Assembly: GCA_964036195.1 (NCBI GenBank)
Contig: CAXIWS010000359.1
Coordinates: 18,917-82,916 of the forward strand
Source of the DNA: Sphaerolaimus hirsutus
Lineage: Eukaryota > Nematoda > Chromadorea > Monhysterida > Sphaerolaimidae
DNA: 64,000 nt
Reading direction: 5' to 3'
The translations under genes were made by a program, and so were the position numbers. The notes beneath the pieces were generated by a model. The model was not told the origin of the DNA, made no database searches, and saw only the letters and a program-made list of their open reading frames with translations. Positions 44,833 to 55,787 of the stretch are shown in pieces (the stretch's first letter is position 1; each line of letters starts with the position of its first letter).

Positions 44833-47738
44833 ATGGCGGACGAACCGCAAAACGCGCCGCCTAACGGGGCGCAAAACGCGCCGCAAAATGCGGCACAAAA
44901 CGAAATAGAACTAGAGCGCCTAAATAGAATAATTGACGGTCACGTCGATGGCTCAGCGCCGTTGACTGATCAACAGCGCCACTGTATTTTAGTGTCAATT
45001 ATTGGTCTGGCAGCTACTGTATTTGATTATGAAGATGACCAGCAGGTGACACTCCCACACACTGGAAAATGTCATGTAAAATGTCTAATGTCCTGTAACA
45101 TAGGCATTTAGCAGTGCATGAACATACATTTTACACGCCATTTTAAAGTGTCTGGGACTGTCCCCAGGACAGCGATGATGACGATGAAGACGACGGCGAT
45201 ACTATGAAGAAAAAGCGCTATATGTGTCCATTTATGGAGGATAGAGTTGGCTCGCGGGGCCGCTATTGGCGTGCGGTTCTCGTAGCGAAAAATACAGACC
45301 CAAAGTGGTTCTACAAAATTAGCCGGGTGAGTATAACTTTATATTGTTAAATATTCACTGTTCACTCAGTTCACAGGTATTTTGAATAATTTACACAACA
45401 ATTATCAACTTTTCACTTTTTTCACTTTTTTGTTTACTTTTCACAAACGACATGTACAACTGTTGTTTTACTTTCAGTTGTGGCCATCGGAATTTGAAGA
45501 GCTCCATGAAAAGTTGACTTCTGTGAACCCAGCGACTGGCCAACCGTATCTGCGACAGCGGGACAAAAAGAGACACAGAGCGGTCATTACTACAGAGATG
45601 AGGCTGTTCTATTTTTTGTACATTCTGGGCAATGGCAGGGAAGTTGATGATGCTGCTGGTACTTCGCAGGTACACACATAAAATATTTTAATTTTTTTTC
45701 TGCCATACAATTTTTTATGACACTTTCAGATAAGTGCCAGTAGTATACGTACCATCATCGATGAAGTGTCACATGCCATCGTGTCAGCTTTGCAAGACTG
45801 CATGAAGAAAATTGGATCAGACAGCAGGCAAATGAACAATTATGCGCTAAATTTTTGGAAAATGTGGCAAATCCCAAACGCTGTTGGCAGTTTGGACGGG
45901 AAGCACATTCGCATACGGAGACCAAAGAGTAAGTACAATGAATTGCTGTTTATCCTAAGTGAAAAATGCTATAATTAAAAATAATACAATTTGTACATCT
46001 TAAAAGAATATTATGAGTTTTCACAATGTGCATGCATCTTGATAATATTCCTATGATAATAAGCTTTTTTTACAATGTACCAAGCAGTTTTCCCATTTGT
46101 CAGTCATTATGTGAACAGTTTGCATACACATTGTGAAAACTGGCGACACGTGGCGACACGTGGCGACACGTGGCGACACGTGGCGACAAGAAATGTCGCC
46201 ACACGTGTCGCCACTCGTGTCGCCAGTTTTCACAATATGCACGCCACTGTGGAAAACTGTCGCCATGGCGACAGAAATGGCTACATTTTGTCGCCATTTC
46301 TGTCGCCATGTCGGTGAGTTTTCACACGCGTGGCCACTTTTAAAAATTATCTTTAAGGGAGAAATGAAAGGAATTTATGTCTGAAATTTGGAGGTCATAT
46401 ACAGAATTTATTCCTCTATTTTTGGTAGAGAGATGAGCACTTGGCGATATGTATTAAATGATTTAAAATTTTTTAAATTTTTTGAGTTTTCACACCGTTT
46501 TTATGGCGACAACCATGGCGACAGTAAATAAATTGTAGTTGGACCCAAATAACATCATGTTAGGAAAACTTAAATGAACTTTGACATTATATTTGTTACA
46601 TGTTTAAAGGTAAAAATTTAACTTTTCAGAGAGTGGCACACGTTACCACTGCTTCAAAGGATTTTATTCAGTGATACTGTTTATATCAGCATCCGCGGAC
46701 CTGCAAATCCAATATGTTGATATTGGGATGCCCGGTAGCCAGTCTGACAGCACGGTGTTGCACACATCACAGTTTGGCGAGGATTTGAGGTAAGCAAATA
46801 AACTGATAAATCATTACATTTTACTATTTTACATTTCAAATTACTTTGTAATGTATACATACTTTACAGCAACGGACGCTTGGTGATGCCAAAACCGTGC
46901 CTCCTTCCGGGAATGCCAAATGAACCGGACAATTACCTTCCGAGCTATTTCATTGCGGACCAGGGGTTCGCATTGACAAAATGGTGCATGGTTCCATACA
47001 GCGTGCAAAATGAGGCTGACCAAAGGCATTTTAATTACAGGTTACATATTTTCCTAAATTGTTGATGCATACATATAAATAATTATGATTTCATTACAGA
47101 TTGTCTCGAGCCCGCCGCGCTGTGGAGTGTGTTTTCGGGGTATTGGCGGCGCGCTGGCGGATACTGCTGACAACTATCGCGATGGAACCGGAAAGAGTCA
47201 GCAGGCTGATCATGGCCGCCTGTTATCTACACAATTGGTTGAAAAAGATTAGGGGCACAAATGTAGAGGACCATTTTGACCAGGTTGCAGTCACAAACTG
47301 TGTAAAATACCACTGATAAATGTCAAATGTAATGCAAACTGTCAAAAGTCATGTAAAACGCACTTGTCATGTGACTTTTGACACTTTGCATGACATTAGA
47401 CATTTTTCACTGCATTTTACACAGTTTGTGACTGCCACCAGATGGGGAATGAGAAACCACCGCTGCGCGCCCCAGATGAACAAACGCTTCGCGACCGCAC
47501 AGTTTGTTTTCTTTTTGTTTTAGTTTTACATTTATCACTGTTTTGACATGTTTTTATTACAAAAAATGTATGCTAAATAATGCAGTTGGACTGGAGGGAT
47601 GCATATGACGGGCTGGATAACGTGCAACATGGTGATCAACGACGCGAGCGTGACCACAGAGGGCTGAGAGAGCAACTGAAGGAGTGGATGAAGACTCCAG
47701 AGGGGGTTGTGCCGTGGATAAATTGGCGGAATTGTTGA
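44833..47738 (+). CDS. PIF/Harbinger-type DDE transposase, spliced and apparently intact
   Basis: Exons 44833-45045, 45168-45326, 45478-45669, 45730-45928, 46630-46789, 46870-47040, 47100-47283, 47442 to about 47501, and about 47584-47738. All are GT-AG with consistent phases. After an Asn/Ala/Gln-rich N-terminus and an acidic stretch come the DDE domain landmarks: D in GSLDGKHIRIRR, D in YVDIGMPGSQSDS, and E in RRAVECVFGVLAARWRIL, followed by AACYLHNWL. This is the DDE_Tnp_4/HARBI1 fold. It cuts and pastes DNA by recognising terminal repeats, here plausibly the pair at 32678 and 48624. Two introns are introners. A domesticated HARBI1-like host gene is the alternative. Confidence 0.85.
45046..45167. 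mobile_element. Introner 7 (intron 1 of transposase)
   Basis: 122-nt intron, starting GTGACACTCCCACACACTGG after exon CAG and ending AGTGTCTGGGACTGTCCC followed by CAG. Interior inverted words GTAAAATG and CATTTTAC. Splicing joins two acidic codons in frame. Confidence 0.85.
46130..46330. repeat. TGGCGACACG direct and inverted repeats in transposase intron
   Basis: Four direct copies of TGGCGACACG are followed by inverted TGTCGCCA copies and flanked by CATTGTGAAAACTGGCGACA. The motif is the same as at the left end of the element (32513-32945). Confidence 0.8.
47284..47441. mobile_element. Introner 8, best-preserved copy (intron of transposase)
   Basis: 158-nt intron with about 75-bp arms: left GTTGCAGTCACAAACTGTGT, right ACACAGTTTGTGACTGCCAC, then CAG. 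The exon also ends CAG, so CAG flanks the element on both sides. The interior words CATGCAAAGTGTCAAAAGTCA recur at 2656-2700 and 2877-2925 in intron 2 of the membrane-protein gene. Confidence 0.9.
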
Positions 47739-48990
47739 ATTTTTCTAATTTTGTTATGACAGATTTTCATTGTGCATGTGTGTGCTCATGAATTGGTGAT
47801 AAGTGAAAAGCTAAATGAAAATTTTACTACAAAGTGTAAATCATTTTTCACCTTCTGCATGCAACGTGGGAAAACTACATATTTTAGCTTTTCAAGTATA
47901 CAATTAGTTGAGTTCGTGATTTATGCTTGATTTGGATTTCATGTGTTCCGGCATATTTTTGTCTTTCGATAAAAGTCTAATGAGCGCTCAGGGTAAAAAA
48001 TTCGATTTTTAAGACATGTTTTAGAAATAGAAATTGAAAAAAAAATTATTTCGTTTTTTATGCTGTAGATATATTACTTTTTTTTTTGACGATATACTGA
48101 ATACATGCTGTGGCTTGTGTGAAAAAAGTGCAGCTGATTGCCAAGTGATTATAATTTTATTGATTTTTTTATGTCATACATGTTAAATTCATTCATTTTC
48201 CAATCCGTGGTAATGACAGTGTGTGATTAGTATCAAATAAAAGAGAAAAAAAAACGGTACATGGCTCTAAATTTACAAGTATTACAAAGTAACCAATGAT
48301 TTTATAAAAATTATTATATTCATGATTTTCAAAAATTATTTAAAAAAGAACAAAAGTGACTGGAAGCACAAAAATGTACATATATATACAGTTTCACATA
48401 ATGTATAACATGCAACATAAATAACGTTCCGGAAATCAATTTTTTTATGGTGCAAAACTCATTAAACTTTCACCATTTTTTCACAGTTTTCCCAAATGGG
48501 TGTCACAAAGGGATCACCATAAAAAAATTGCAAATGGCGGCCTCTTGCATCTGTTGCCTGCACAATGGGAAAACTAAATTGAGTTTTCCCATGAAAGTCA
48601 CGCGGAAAACTAGTGTGTGTAGGCCCAATATGAATTAAATTAAATTAAAATAAATAAAAATAAAAATATATAAACTCACAACTTTGAAAGTTGTCTCTGA
48701 AAGTTGTCTCAGTAATGTAGACACTGTGTATCGATTTGTACGATATTTTGATTTGGTGACTGAATGAAAATTCTCATTTCTGGGCAAGGTTTTATACTCT
48801 GAGTGTGGGACTAATTCACGTATTACATTATTGTTTTATATAAACAAATTTTCAATTTTTAGGACACATTTTTGATTTTTGTAAACATTTCCAAATTTTA
48901 TGCGATTCAAAGATACGTAACGTGTACAAAAGTATAGTGATTCTCGAAAATGCAAGTGATTTTTTTGGACACGCCCACTCATTTTTCCAC
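47739..48990. other. Transposon end and junction with second Polinton-like element
   Basis: AT-rich. It contains TGCAACGTGGGAAAACTACA (47862-47881), the same word as the minisatellites, then the right terminal repeat (48597-48624). Beyond that, 48630-48660 is AT simple sequence and 48680-48720 holds a repeated GAAAGTTGTCTC. No gene seen. Confidence 0.55.
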
Positions 48991-48998
48991 TATAAGAA
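48991..48998 (+). promoter_or_regulatory. TATA box of the second polymerase gene
   Basis: TATAAGAA lies 80 bp upstream of the ATG at 49071, followed by an initiator-like TTTCAGTCT. Placement is typical of an RNA polymerase II start. Confidence 0.55.
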
Positions 48999-49070
48999 GA
49001 CAGTTTTCCACACATCTTTCAGTCTACTAACTGTTTCCTTCAAAAGTTATTTTTGGAAACGTGTGAGAAT

Positions 49071-52000
49071 ATGGGTGAAATAGACCCTACTTTTGATGTG
49101 GAGCCTATTGAATATCAATTGCGTGATTCAGAACCTGATGATTTTGAAATCGAAAGTACAAAAAACGATGAAGTGATACCCGAAAATTTCGAAGATTATG
49201 ATGAAACTGTTAATGAAGTTGATGAGGATGATGACTTATCTATTGAGGACCAGTATAATTTTTTTGAAAAAAATATTAATGAATTTGAACAGGATAATCC
49301 TGAATGGAAGGAATATTTTGAAATTATGGAACCGTATAAAGAAGAAAATGGTAAATTTCTGGTTAAATATTTCGTATATGATGTCAAGTTTGTACAAAAT
49401 TTAAGCGAAAAAATTTCTGAACCAATTTCATTTTTAGAATATGTATTAACAAAATGCATGAAAAAAGTATTTCAAGATTGTCTATCTGAGACGGATGAAA
49501 GTAAACGTAGAATGTATGCGGGTGTTAAAATTATGAGTAAGGCATTCGATAAGGGCTATATTTTAACTAAAATTACAGATATTAGAAATTTTTCAATTTC
49601 GTCAATTTTAAACAAAGTTGAATTAATTTTTCAATCTGAAGCTCTTGAAGAGCATTCATTATTGAATGGGTTTTTTGTCCATGTAACTACTGTAGAAAAA
49701 AATGTAAATGTCGCAAATGGATTTACTGGTAAATTCAAATTAATATCAAGTGTTGAGAAGAGACTGAAACACTATAAATGTATTTTCAATCCACCAGAGT
49801 TGAGTGGTGCCAATTTGAAGGATAAATGTCTAGCAACAGCCTTATATGTAGGACGCTATCATGTCATATCTAAAATAACAAAAAAACCAAAATATTTGAG
49901 ACGAATTTTGCGACGATCTAGGGTTGGGAAATATAATAATTTAGAGAGAGAAATGAATGGTTTTTTGGATTTTGCTAAAGCATATGGTTACGGTAAGTCT
50001 AATGATATGAATAAAGAGTTGAAATTTTTGGTTAATGCTTTGAATAAATTAGAACCAAAAATGAAAAAAATGTATTTTGGTACTCGTGTTTGGATTTTTG
50101 ATGATGGTGGCTTAAATTTATCATTTAAGTATCCAGAAAAACCGGGTAAAAGTGTTGTTTGGATTGATTTATTATATTATGGTGAACATGTGGCATTAAT
50201 AAAATCTATATCTAATGTTGCAAATGCGTATGCTGTTACAGATTGTTGTTCAACTTTTTTGTACAATAGAAATCAATTTTGTAGATGTGGAAAAGGTTAT
50301 TGCCCCATGTGTTATTCATCAAAATTATGTAGATTTGATTTAAGAGATAAACCTATTTTATGTGAAATTTGTCAACGGAAATTTTACTCGAAAACTTGTT
50401 ACCAAAATCACTTGGTAAATATTTTTCCACAATTTAAAAAATCGAATTTAAAGCAAATACATTTAGATGAAAACTTGTTAAATAATGAAGACGAACTGTA
50501 TAATGAAACTCAATTCTTAGACTTTGAAAGGGAAATTGAATTGGATGAAAACGATTTAGATAATAGACAAGAGTTGACTGTTTGTCAGGCTGTTCAAATT
50601 TGTACAAAATGTCAAAGAAAAATTATTTTGGGAAAAAATCATAAAATTTGTGGTTTTACAAAGTGTTATTATTGTCATAAACTTGTCTCTTTGGATCAAT
50701 CTTTTAGACGTCATCAGTATGAGTGTTTTTTTCAAAAACCTATTCCATATGAGGAAACTTCTCCCGACAAAGATTTTCAGCTAATATTTTATGACACTGA
50801 AACATTTATGCAACCTTCTGAGGAAAATGTAACTATAAATGAAGTGAATTTTGAGAAAAGGGCGGAAAATTTGATTAAAAAAAAATTACACAAAACATAT
50901 GCCGTGTATTCTACACGTAGATGTAAAAAATGTTTTTTTACTTCTAATCCCTGTTTTGTATGTGAAAATGCAAAAAAATTCTTTTATGGTTTAAATGCTA
51001 TTGAAGAATTTTATTTCTATGTTATGGATTTTAAATTTAATTCTAATGTAACCGTAATTGCTCATAATCTGAGTTTTGATTTGTGTGAAATATTATCTAT
51101 AATAATTAAAAATAGTATAATACCTAAGTTGGTAATAAGTAATGGTAAGCGTATTTTTTATATGAGGGTAAATAAATGTTTAAGTTTCATGTGTAGTCTC
51201 AAATATTTTCCCATGTCTTTGGCTGAATTGGGAAAAGCATTTAAATGTAAAACATTAAAGGGATTTCACCCACATTTATTTATAAACAAAGATAATATAT
51301 TTAAATATTATGATTCACTACCTGAACCTAAATTTTATGGGATGCAAAATATGAAAAAAAAACAACAGGACGAATTTTTAAAATGGTACTATGAAAATAA
51401 AAATGATGTTTTTGATGTAAAAAAACCTGTTATTTATATATAAAGAATGATGTAGAAATTTTAGAAGAGGCATTTATGAAGTTTTCTCAGGAAATTTATT
51501 CTATGTTTAAAATTATACCACATTTAAATGCAAAATCAATTAGTAGTTTAGCAAATTTCATCTGGAAATGTAAATTTGTAAATTGTGATTTAATATTACA
51601 TACACCTATAAATAATTCTTTCAATTTTCATGATAGGCAAAGTATGTCTGGTTTGAAATCTATTGTAGCACTTGCAACTTTTTTTGGATACAAGTATATT
51701 CAATATTCTAGATCAAGTGGTGGTGAATATGCGTTAGGCTTTTACCATCCAAATACTGGGGAACGAAGAACTTTTAAACTTGATTGCGTTATTTACAAAG
51801 ATAAAGAAAAAAAAGAAATTGATCATATACTCGAGTACGAAGGTTGCTCGATTCATGGATGTATTCGTTGTTTCCCAAATAGAAATGAAATATTACCACA
51901 AATGCATTTTTCACATAAACATAATTTTGAAAAAACGATGGAAAGAAAAATGGCTATTGAAAAATATATGGGTGTTCGGGTAGAGCAATGGTTCACGTGT

Positions 52001-53623
52001 GATGTGAACAGATTGAGAGAGTCATCAACAAAATTTAGTGAAATATACAAAAATACTAAAATACGTGAACCTTTAGATATACGTTTAGCTTATTATGGAG
52101 GACAAACTAATGTTTTTAGAACATTTTGTAGTACAAATTCTAATGGCACCTTGTTTGAAGAAAATAAGAGTGAAAATTTCAATGACGACTTTACTATTGG
52201 TTACGTTGATGTCTGTTCAATGTATGCTAGTGTTATGAAATCATGTTTGTTTCCGGTAGATAAGCCGCAAATAATGACGCGGGAACAATTGCAACAATAT
52301 GATGGTTTTGAATGGGGGGAATTACCGTTCCCGGCCGGAGTATTACAGGTAGATATTTTACCCCCAGATGATAAATTTTTACCATGTTTACCGGTAAGAG
52401 TGGGTGATTTTTCAGTTTATACCTTGTGTTATAATTGCGCCGATTTATACGTTAATGGTAAAAAGCCGTTACCAAAACCTGACGGCTCTTATAGGTGTGT
52501 ATGTTCTGATAACCAAAGACGTATTTTTGGAACTTATTCTGTGAATTGTCTGAATATGGCTATATCTAGAGGTTACAAAATTACTAGATTTTATGAAGGT
52601 CTCATATACTGGTCTGTTAGAAAGTGGGAACCTAAAAACCCAAAGACAGAATTATTTAGCGAATTTATAGATGTTTTATATGCTAAAAAGCTAGCGTCTT
52701 CAAAAAAATTTGAAAATGAATCAGACAGAATTGAATTTTGTAAAGAATATACACATAAAGAAAAATATGATATTGGGAAAGAAAAGTTTGAAATTAATCC
52801 GACAAAAGCAAAAATTTGCAAACTTTTAATGAATTCGAGTTACGGACAGTTGGGCTTAAATGCAAATAAGTCTAGATTTTTATTTATTAAAGATATTGGT
52901 AAATTTTATGACATTGTTTTTAATAGTGAAAATGAAATTTTAGAATTGTTTTCAATGTCAAACAAAGTTATGAGAGTAAAAATGCAAAAAGTTAAACTTT
53001 TCGCCCATAATTCAAAAAATAGTTCTTTAATATTGGCACTTTATGTAACCAGTCATGCAAGGGCAATTTTGCAAAAATTATTGGAATTTTTCCAATATGA
53101 TCGTTTATTATATTGTGACACAGATAGCGCCATTTTTTGCACGAGGAAGGGACAACCTTTACCAAAGTATACACCTAATGATTTAGGCGGCCTCAAAGAT
53201 GAAATTCCAGCAAATTATTTTATTAGTGAATTTTGTTGTATTGCACCAAAAATGTATATAAATATATTTAGGGAAAAAAAACAACCAGAAAAGGGATTTG
53301 CAGATGTAAAAGCTAAAGGGGTTCGGCTTACAAATGAAAATACGTTGAATTTGCAAGCTAATTCTTTTAAAAAGCAATTAGCTTCATTTTATTACGAGGG
53401 TAATAAGGCTGAGCCTATAAATACATTGAATTTACAATTTCGAAATACTCAATCGCTAACTGGAGTAACAACTGAAATTGTACCTAAAAAAGTGAGCCAC
53501 CATTTAACAAAAAGGTATTACTATATTCATAATCATAAAACTTTTTCTGTACCTTGGGGATATTCGTCTAAATTTATGCCACACCAATTAAATTATTTAT
53601 CGTATCGTCCTGATGGAATGTAA
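49071..53623 (+). CDS. PolB: Protein-primed DNA polymerase B of the second element, frameshifted
   Basis: The gene starts at 49071 (MGEIDPTFDVEP) and is read in two frames, 49071-51443 and the frame ending at 53623. The break lies in a short TA run near 51432-51446, where the length is off by two bases; the next frame is open from just after it. N-terminal half: acidic start and Cys/His clusters (CRCGKGYCPMC; CTKC...CYYCHKL). Exonuclease motifs are LIFYDTETF and IAHNLSFDLCEI; the third (NDVEIL) falls just past the break. Polymerase motifs: A is DVCSMYASVM, B is KLLMNSSYGQLG, and C is YCDTDSAIF. Total length would be about 1,515 residues, normal for Maverick/adintovirus polymerases. A sequencing error in the TA run is as likely as true inactivation. 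It is intronless, unlike its counterpart at 10245. Confidence 0.88.
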
Positions 53624-54362
53624 ATTTTTTAATTTTGAAGATATTAGATTTGTAAATTGGCGACAGTCTTATCTCTTAGTAGGTCCCAGTCAAGCAGGAA
53701 AAACTCAGTTTTGTGTAAAATTTTTACATGCAGCTCTAGATGGGGAATTTGAACTAGACCCACCAGTTGAAAAAGTTGTCATTTGTTCCGGATCTAATCA
53801 AAAAAATCAAAAATCAATGTACCCCACATTGGTGGAAAAGTTTCCAGGAAAAGTGTCCATTTTAGAGCGTAATCAGGTTGTGAATTTAGATAATTTGGAA
53901 GATAGCCAAACACCCACAATTTTGGTATATGATGACCTACAATTAAACATGCCATTACACTATACTAGCAGACTATTTTCAAATGTTGTGAGTCATGCTA
54001 AACATTTGATTGTTCTTTATTTAGCACAAGACCCTTTCGGTTCAGCTCAAGGTTCGGCTCAAATGAGGTCGATAAGAAAAAATTGTTCTTTTTTAGTTTT
54101 ATTTCGTTATCCCATGTCGTCTGTTGTATCGAGTTTGGCAACTTCTTGGTTCGGTAAAAGTTCCAAACGGCAAAAGTTTTTGGAAGCCTACAACGACGCT
54201 GTTATGCGTGAGAAATACGGTTATTTAATGGTTAGTTTTTTACCTGACACAAACCCAATGTTTCAAGTACGTTCAAGTGTATTTAATGAAAGTGATTTAG
54301 ATTGTAGTATTATTTATGATCTATCAAATGCGATAGAGGGTGGAGAAGTTTATACTTTGTGA
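53613..54362 (+). CDS. FtsK/HerA-type packaging ATPase
   Basis: 249 aa, intronless. Walker A is LVGPSQAGKTQF (residues ~23-34), and Walker B is TILVYDDLQL. It overlaps the end of the polymerase by 11 bp and the next gene's first possible codon by 4 bp. The protein would pump DNA into capsids. It is clearly diverged from the ATPase at 16383, where Walker A is GGSSSYKTT. Confidence 0.88.
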   Translation: MECKFFNFEDIRFVNWRQSYLLVGPSQAGKTQFCVKFLHAALDGEFELDPPVEKVVICSGSNQKNQKSMYPTLVEKFPGKVSILERNQVVNLDNLEDSQTPTILVYDDLQLNMPLHYTSRLFSNVVSHAKHLIVLYLAQDPFGSAQGSAQMRSIRKNCSFLVLFRYPMSSVVSSLATSWFGKSSKRQKFLEAYNDAVMREKYGYLMVSFLPDTNPMFQVRSSVFNESDLDCSIIYDLSNAIEGGEVYTL

Positions 54363-54364
54363 TA

Positions 54365-54709
54365 ATGGCCAAAAAAGTCCCTAGAATTTTAAAGTATTTA
54401 GAGTCATTGAGATACATGACACATTTGAAATCAGATACGGAACTGAGGTCTTATATAAGTAAAATGTCTGTAAATGTTTTTATGGCATTCTTAGATTGCA
54501 TATATAATTATGTTGCGAATGAATCTTACCGAAAAAGTTTAACAAAATTGCAGAGAAATCGAATCGACTACTATAAACCATTATTGGGAAAAATTTTTAT
54601 ATCAAAAAATATACATTTGAAGAAAGTACGTAAAATTCTCATTGATCACGCTACGGTGAAGTTTGTGAAAATTATTTTGCACCCAATTTTGAAGTTGAAA
54701 GACGGGTGA
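54365..54709 (+). CDS. Small basic Polinton protein
   Basis: 114 aa from the ATG at 54365. Basic throughout, helical, starting MAKKVPRILKYLESLRY, with a LHLKKVRK-like basic stretch near the end and a hydrophobic C-terminus (IILHPILKL). Many invertebrate Polinton and adintovirus loci carry a similar ~100-aa basic protein just after the ATPase; its role there is unproven, probably a virion component. One base separates it from the next gene. Confidence 0.65.
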   Translation: MAKKVPRILKYLESLRYMTHLKSDTELRSYISKMSVNVFMAFLDCIYNYVANESYRKSLTKLQRNRIDYYKPLLGKIFISKNIHLKKVRKILIDHATVKFVKIILHPILKLKDG

Positions 54710-54710
54710 A

Positions 54711-55787
54711 ATGGATGTATCCAAAACAAATAAAATTAATGTAAAAGATTTCAAGTGGGTATTGCGTAAGTTCGCAAATGAGGAGTCTGACAAGCTTTCA
54801 TTAGATAAATTAGTGGATCGAATATTAAGTAGTAATCGTCTTACAGGTATTGAAAAGCAACATTTATTGATCGCGGCTAGAGAAAAAATTTCAAATATTC
54901 TCAAGTCCAAAAACTATTCTCAACCGTTTCCATCAATTATGTCCACTACTGGTGTAAATGCGACATTAAATACTGGAAATAATCAATCGGGACCAACTGA
55001 ACCCCCCACAGAGCAACTTGAACTCCCCACAGAGCAACCTGAGCCCTCTGCAGAGCAACCCCAACATTCCCCCGTGCAACTAAATTTCCCCTCAGAGCAA
55101 CATGTTGAAGCCCCACAACATCAATCTACTCCAAAACTAAAAAGCAGTCGACGGCGTTCCAGTCCGAGGAAACATGAAGAATTTTTTTCCCCTAGTGAAA
55201 TATCTTTCGGTGATGAAACTGGTGATGATAATCGTTTGAGTAGAAGTATGATTAGAGCTAGTAGGGTCGGTAGAAGGTCAACGCCTTCTTTGAGCACTAG
55301 AAGGCGAACTATAGTAAGAAAAAGAATTTTTGACGAGGATGAGACCCCAAAGCAACGTCCCACGAATGAACAAATACCTTTAATTTTAGGCACACCGCGC
55401 ATTAAAACTGAAATTGACGATAGTCCGAAACTCAAAAAATTGATTAGTACCGTAAATAATCAATTAAAGAAGAGAAAAATTAGAGTTGATAGTCAAAATA
55501 GAATATACTCCCCATCTACAAATACACCTGTACCTGGTAGTAATTATGCCAGTTTAGTTAGATATATCGCCTCCATAAAAGCGAATGAAGGTGAAATGTC
55601 AGATCAGAGGCAACCAATAGGCTTGAGAGAATTGAGCAAACAAGTGTCTAATTTACCGGAAGCACATTATAGGCAAAGTACTACAGCATATGTAGATAAT
55701 ATCCTAAGCCGAATAGGTAGGGGCTCTTTGTGGGTCAGGAAACCAAAACCGCAAATTAATTGGATTGAAAATGTCTGGAAAAAATAA
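54711..55787 (+). CDS. Mid-size Polinton protein with Pro/Gln/Glu repeat and basic patches
   Basis: 358 aa. Helical N-terminus, then a repeated EQPE/TEQLELPTEQ low-complexity segment (residues ~95-135), Arg/Ser-rich patches (SSRRRSSPRK), and a conserved-looking C-terminus (VDSQNRIYSP then TPVPGSNYASLVRYI). The -GSN- C-terminal block is what I know from proteins adjacent to the small basic protein in other Polintons. It is the probable counterpart of the 15656 gene. It overlaps the integrase by 17 bp. Confidence 0.65.
   Translation: MDVSKTNKINVKDFKWVLRKFANEESDKLSLDKLVDRILSSNRLTGIEKQHLLIAAREKISNILKSKNYSQPFPSIMSTTGVNATLNTGNNQSGPTEPPTEQLELPTEQPEPSAEQPQHSPVQLNFPSEQHVEAPQHQSTPKLKSSRRRSSPRKHEEFFSPSEISFGDETGDDNRLSRSMIRASRVGRRSTPSLSTRRRTIVRKRIFDEDETPKQRPTNEQIPLILGTPRIKTEIDDSPKLKKLISTVNNQLKKRKIRVDSQNRIYSPSTNTPVPGSNYASLVRYIASIKANEGEMSDQRQPIGLRELSKQVSNLPEAHYRQSTTAYVDNILSRIGRGSLWVRKPKPQINWIENVWKK

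Larger units (their letters stand above)
32678..48624. mobile_element. Very large PIF/Harbinger-like transposon
   Basis: Bounded by inverted repeats: GCCCACACACACTAGTTTTC then CGCGTGAC at 32678-32705, and its complement at 48597-48624 (one mismatch in ~28), continuing into TGGGAAAACTCAA. Between them lie an intact PIF/Harbinger-type transposase, a divergent multi-exon AT-hook gene, and a small nested gene. Known family members are typically a few kb with a transposase and a Myb/SANT-like gene, so 15.9 kb is unusual. No 3-bp target duplication is evident. The alternative is a host gene cluster coincidentally flanked by two miniature elements of one family; the terminal motif also occurs at 33784-33877 and 34287-34304. 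Confidence 0.6.
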
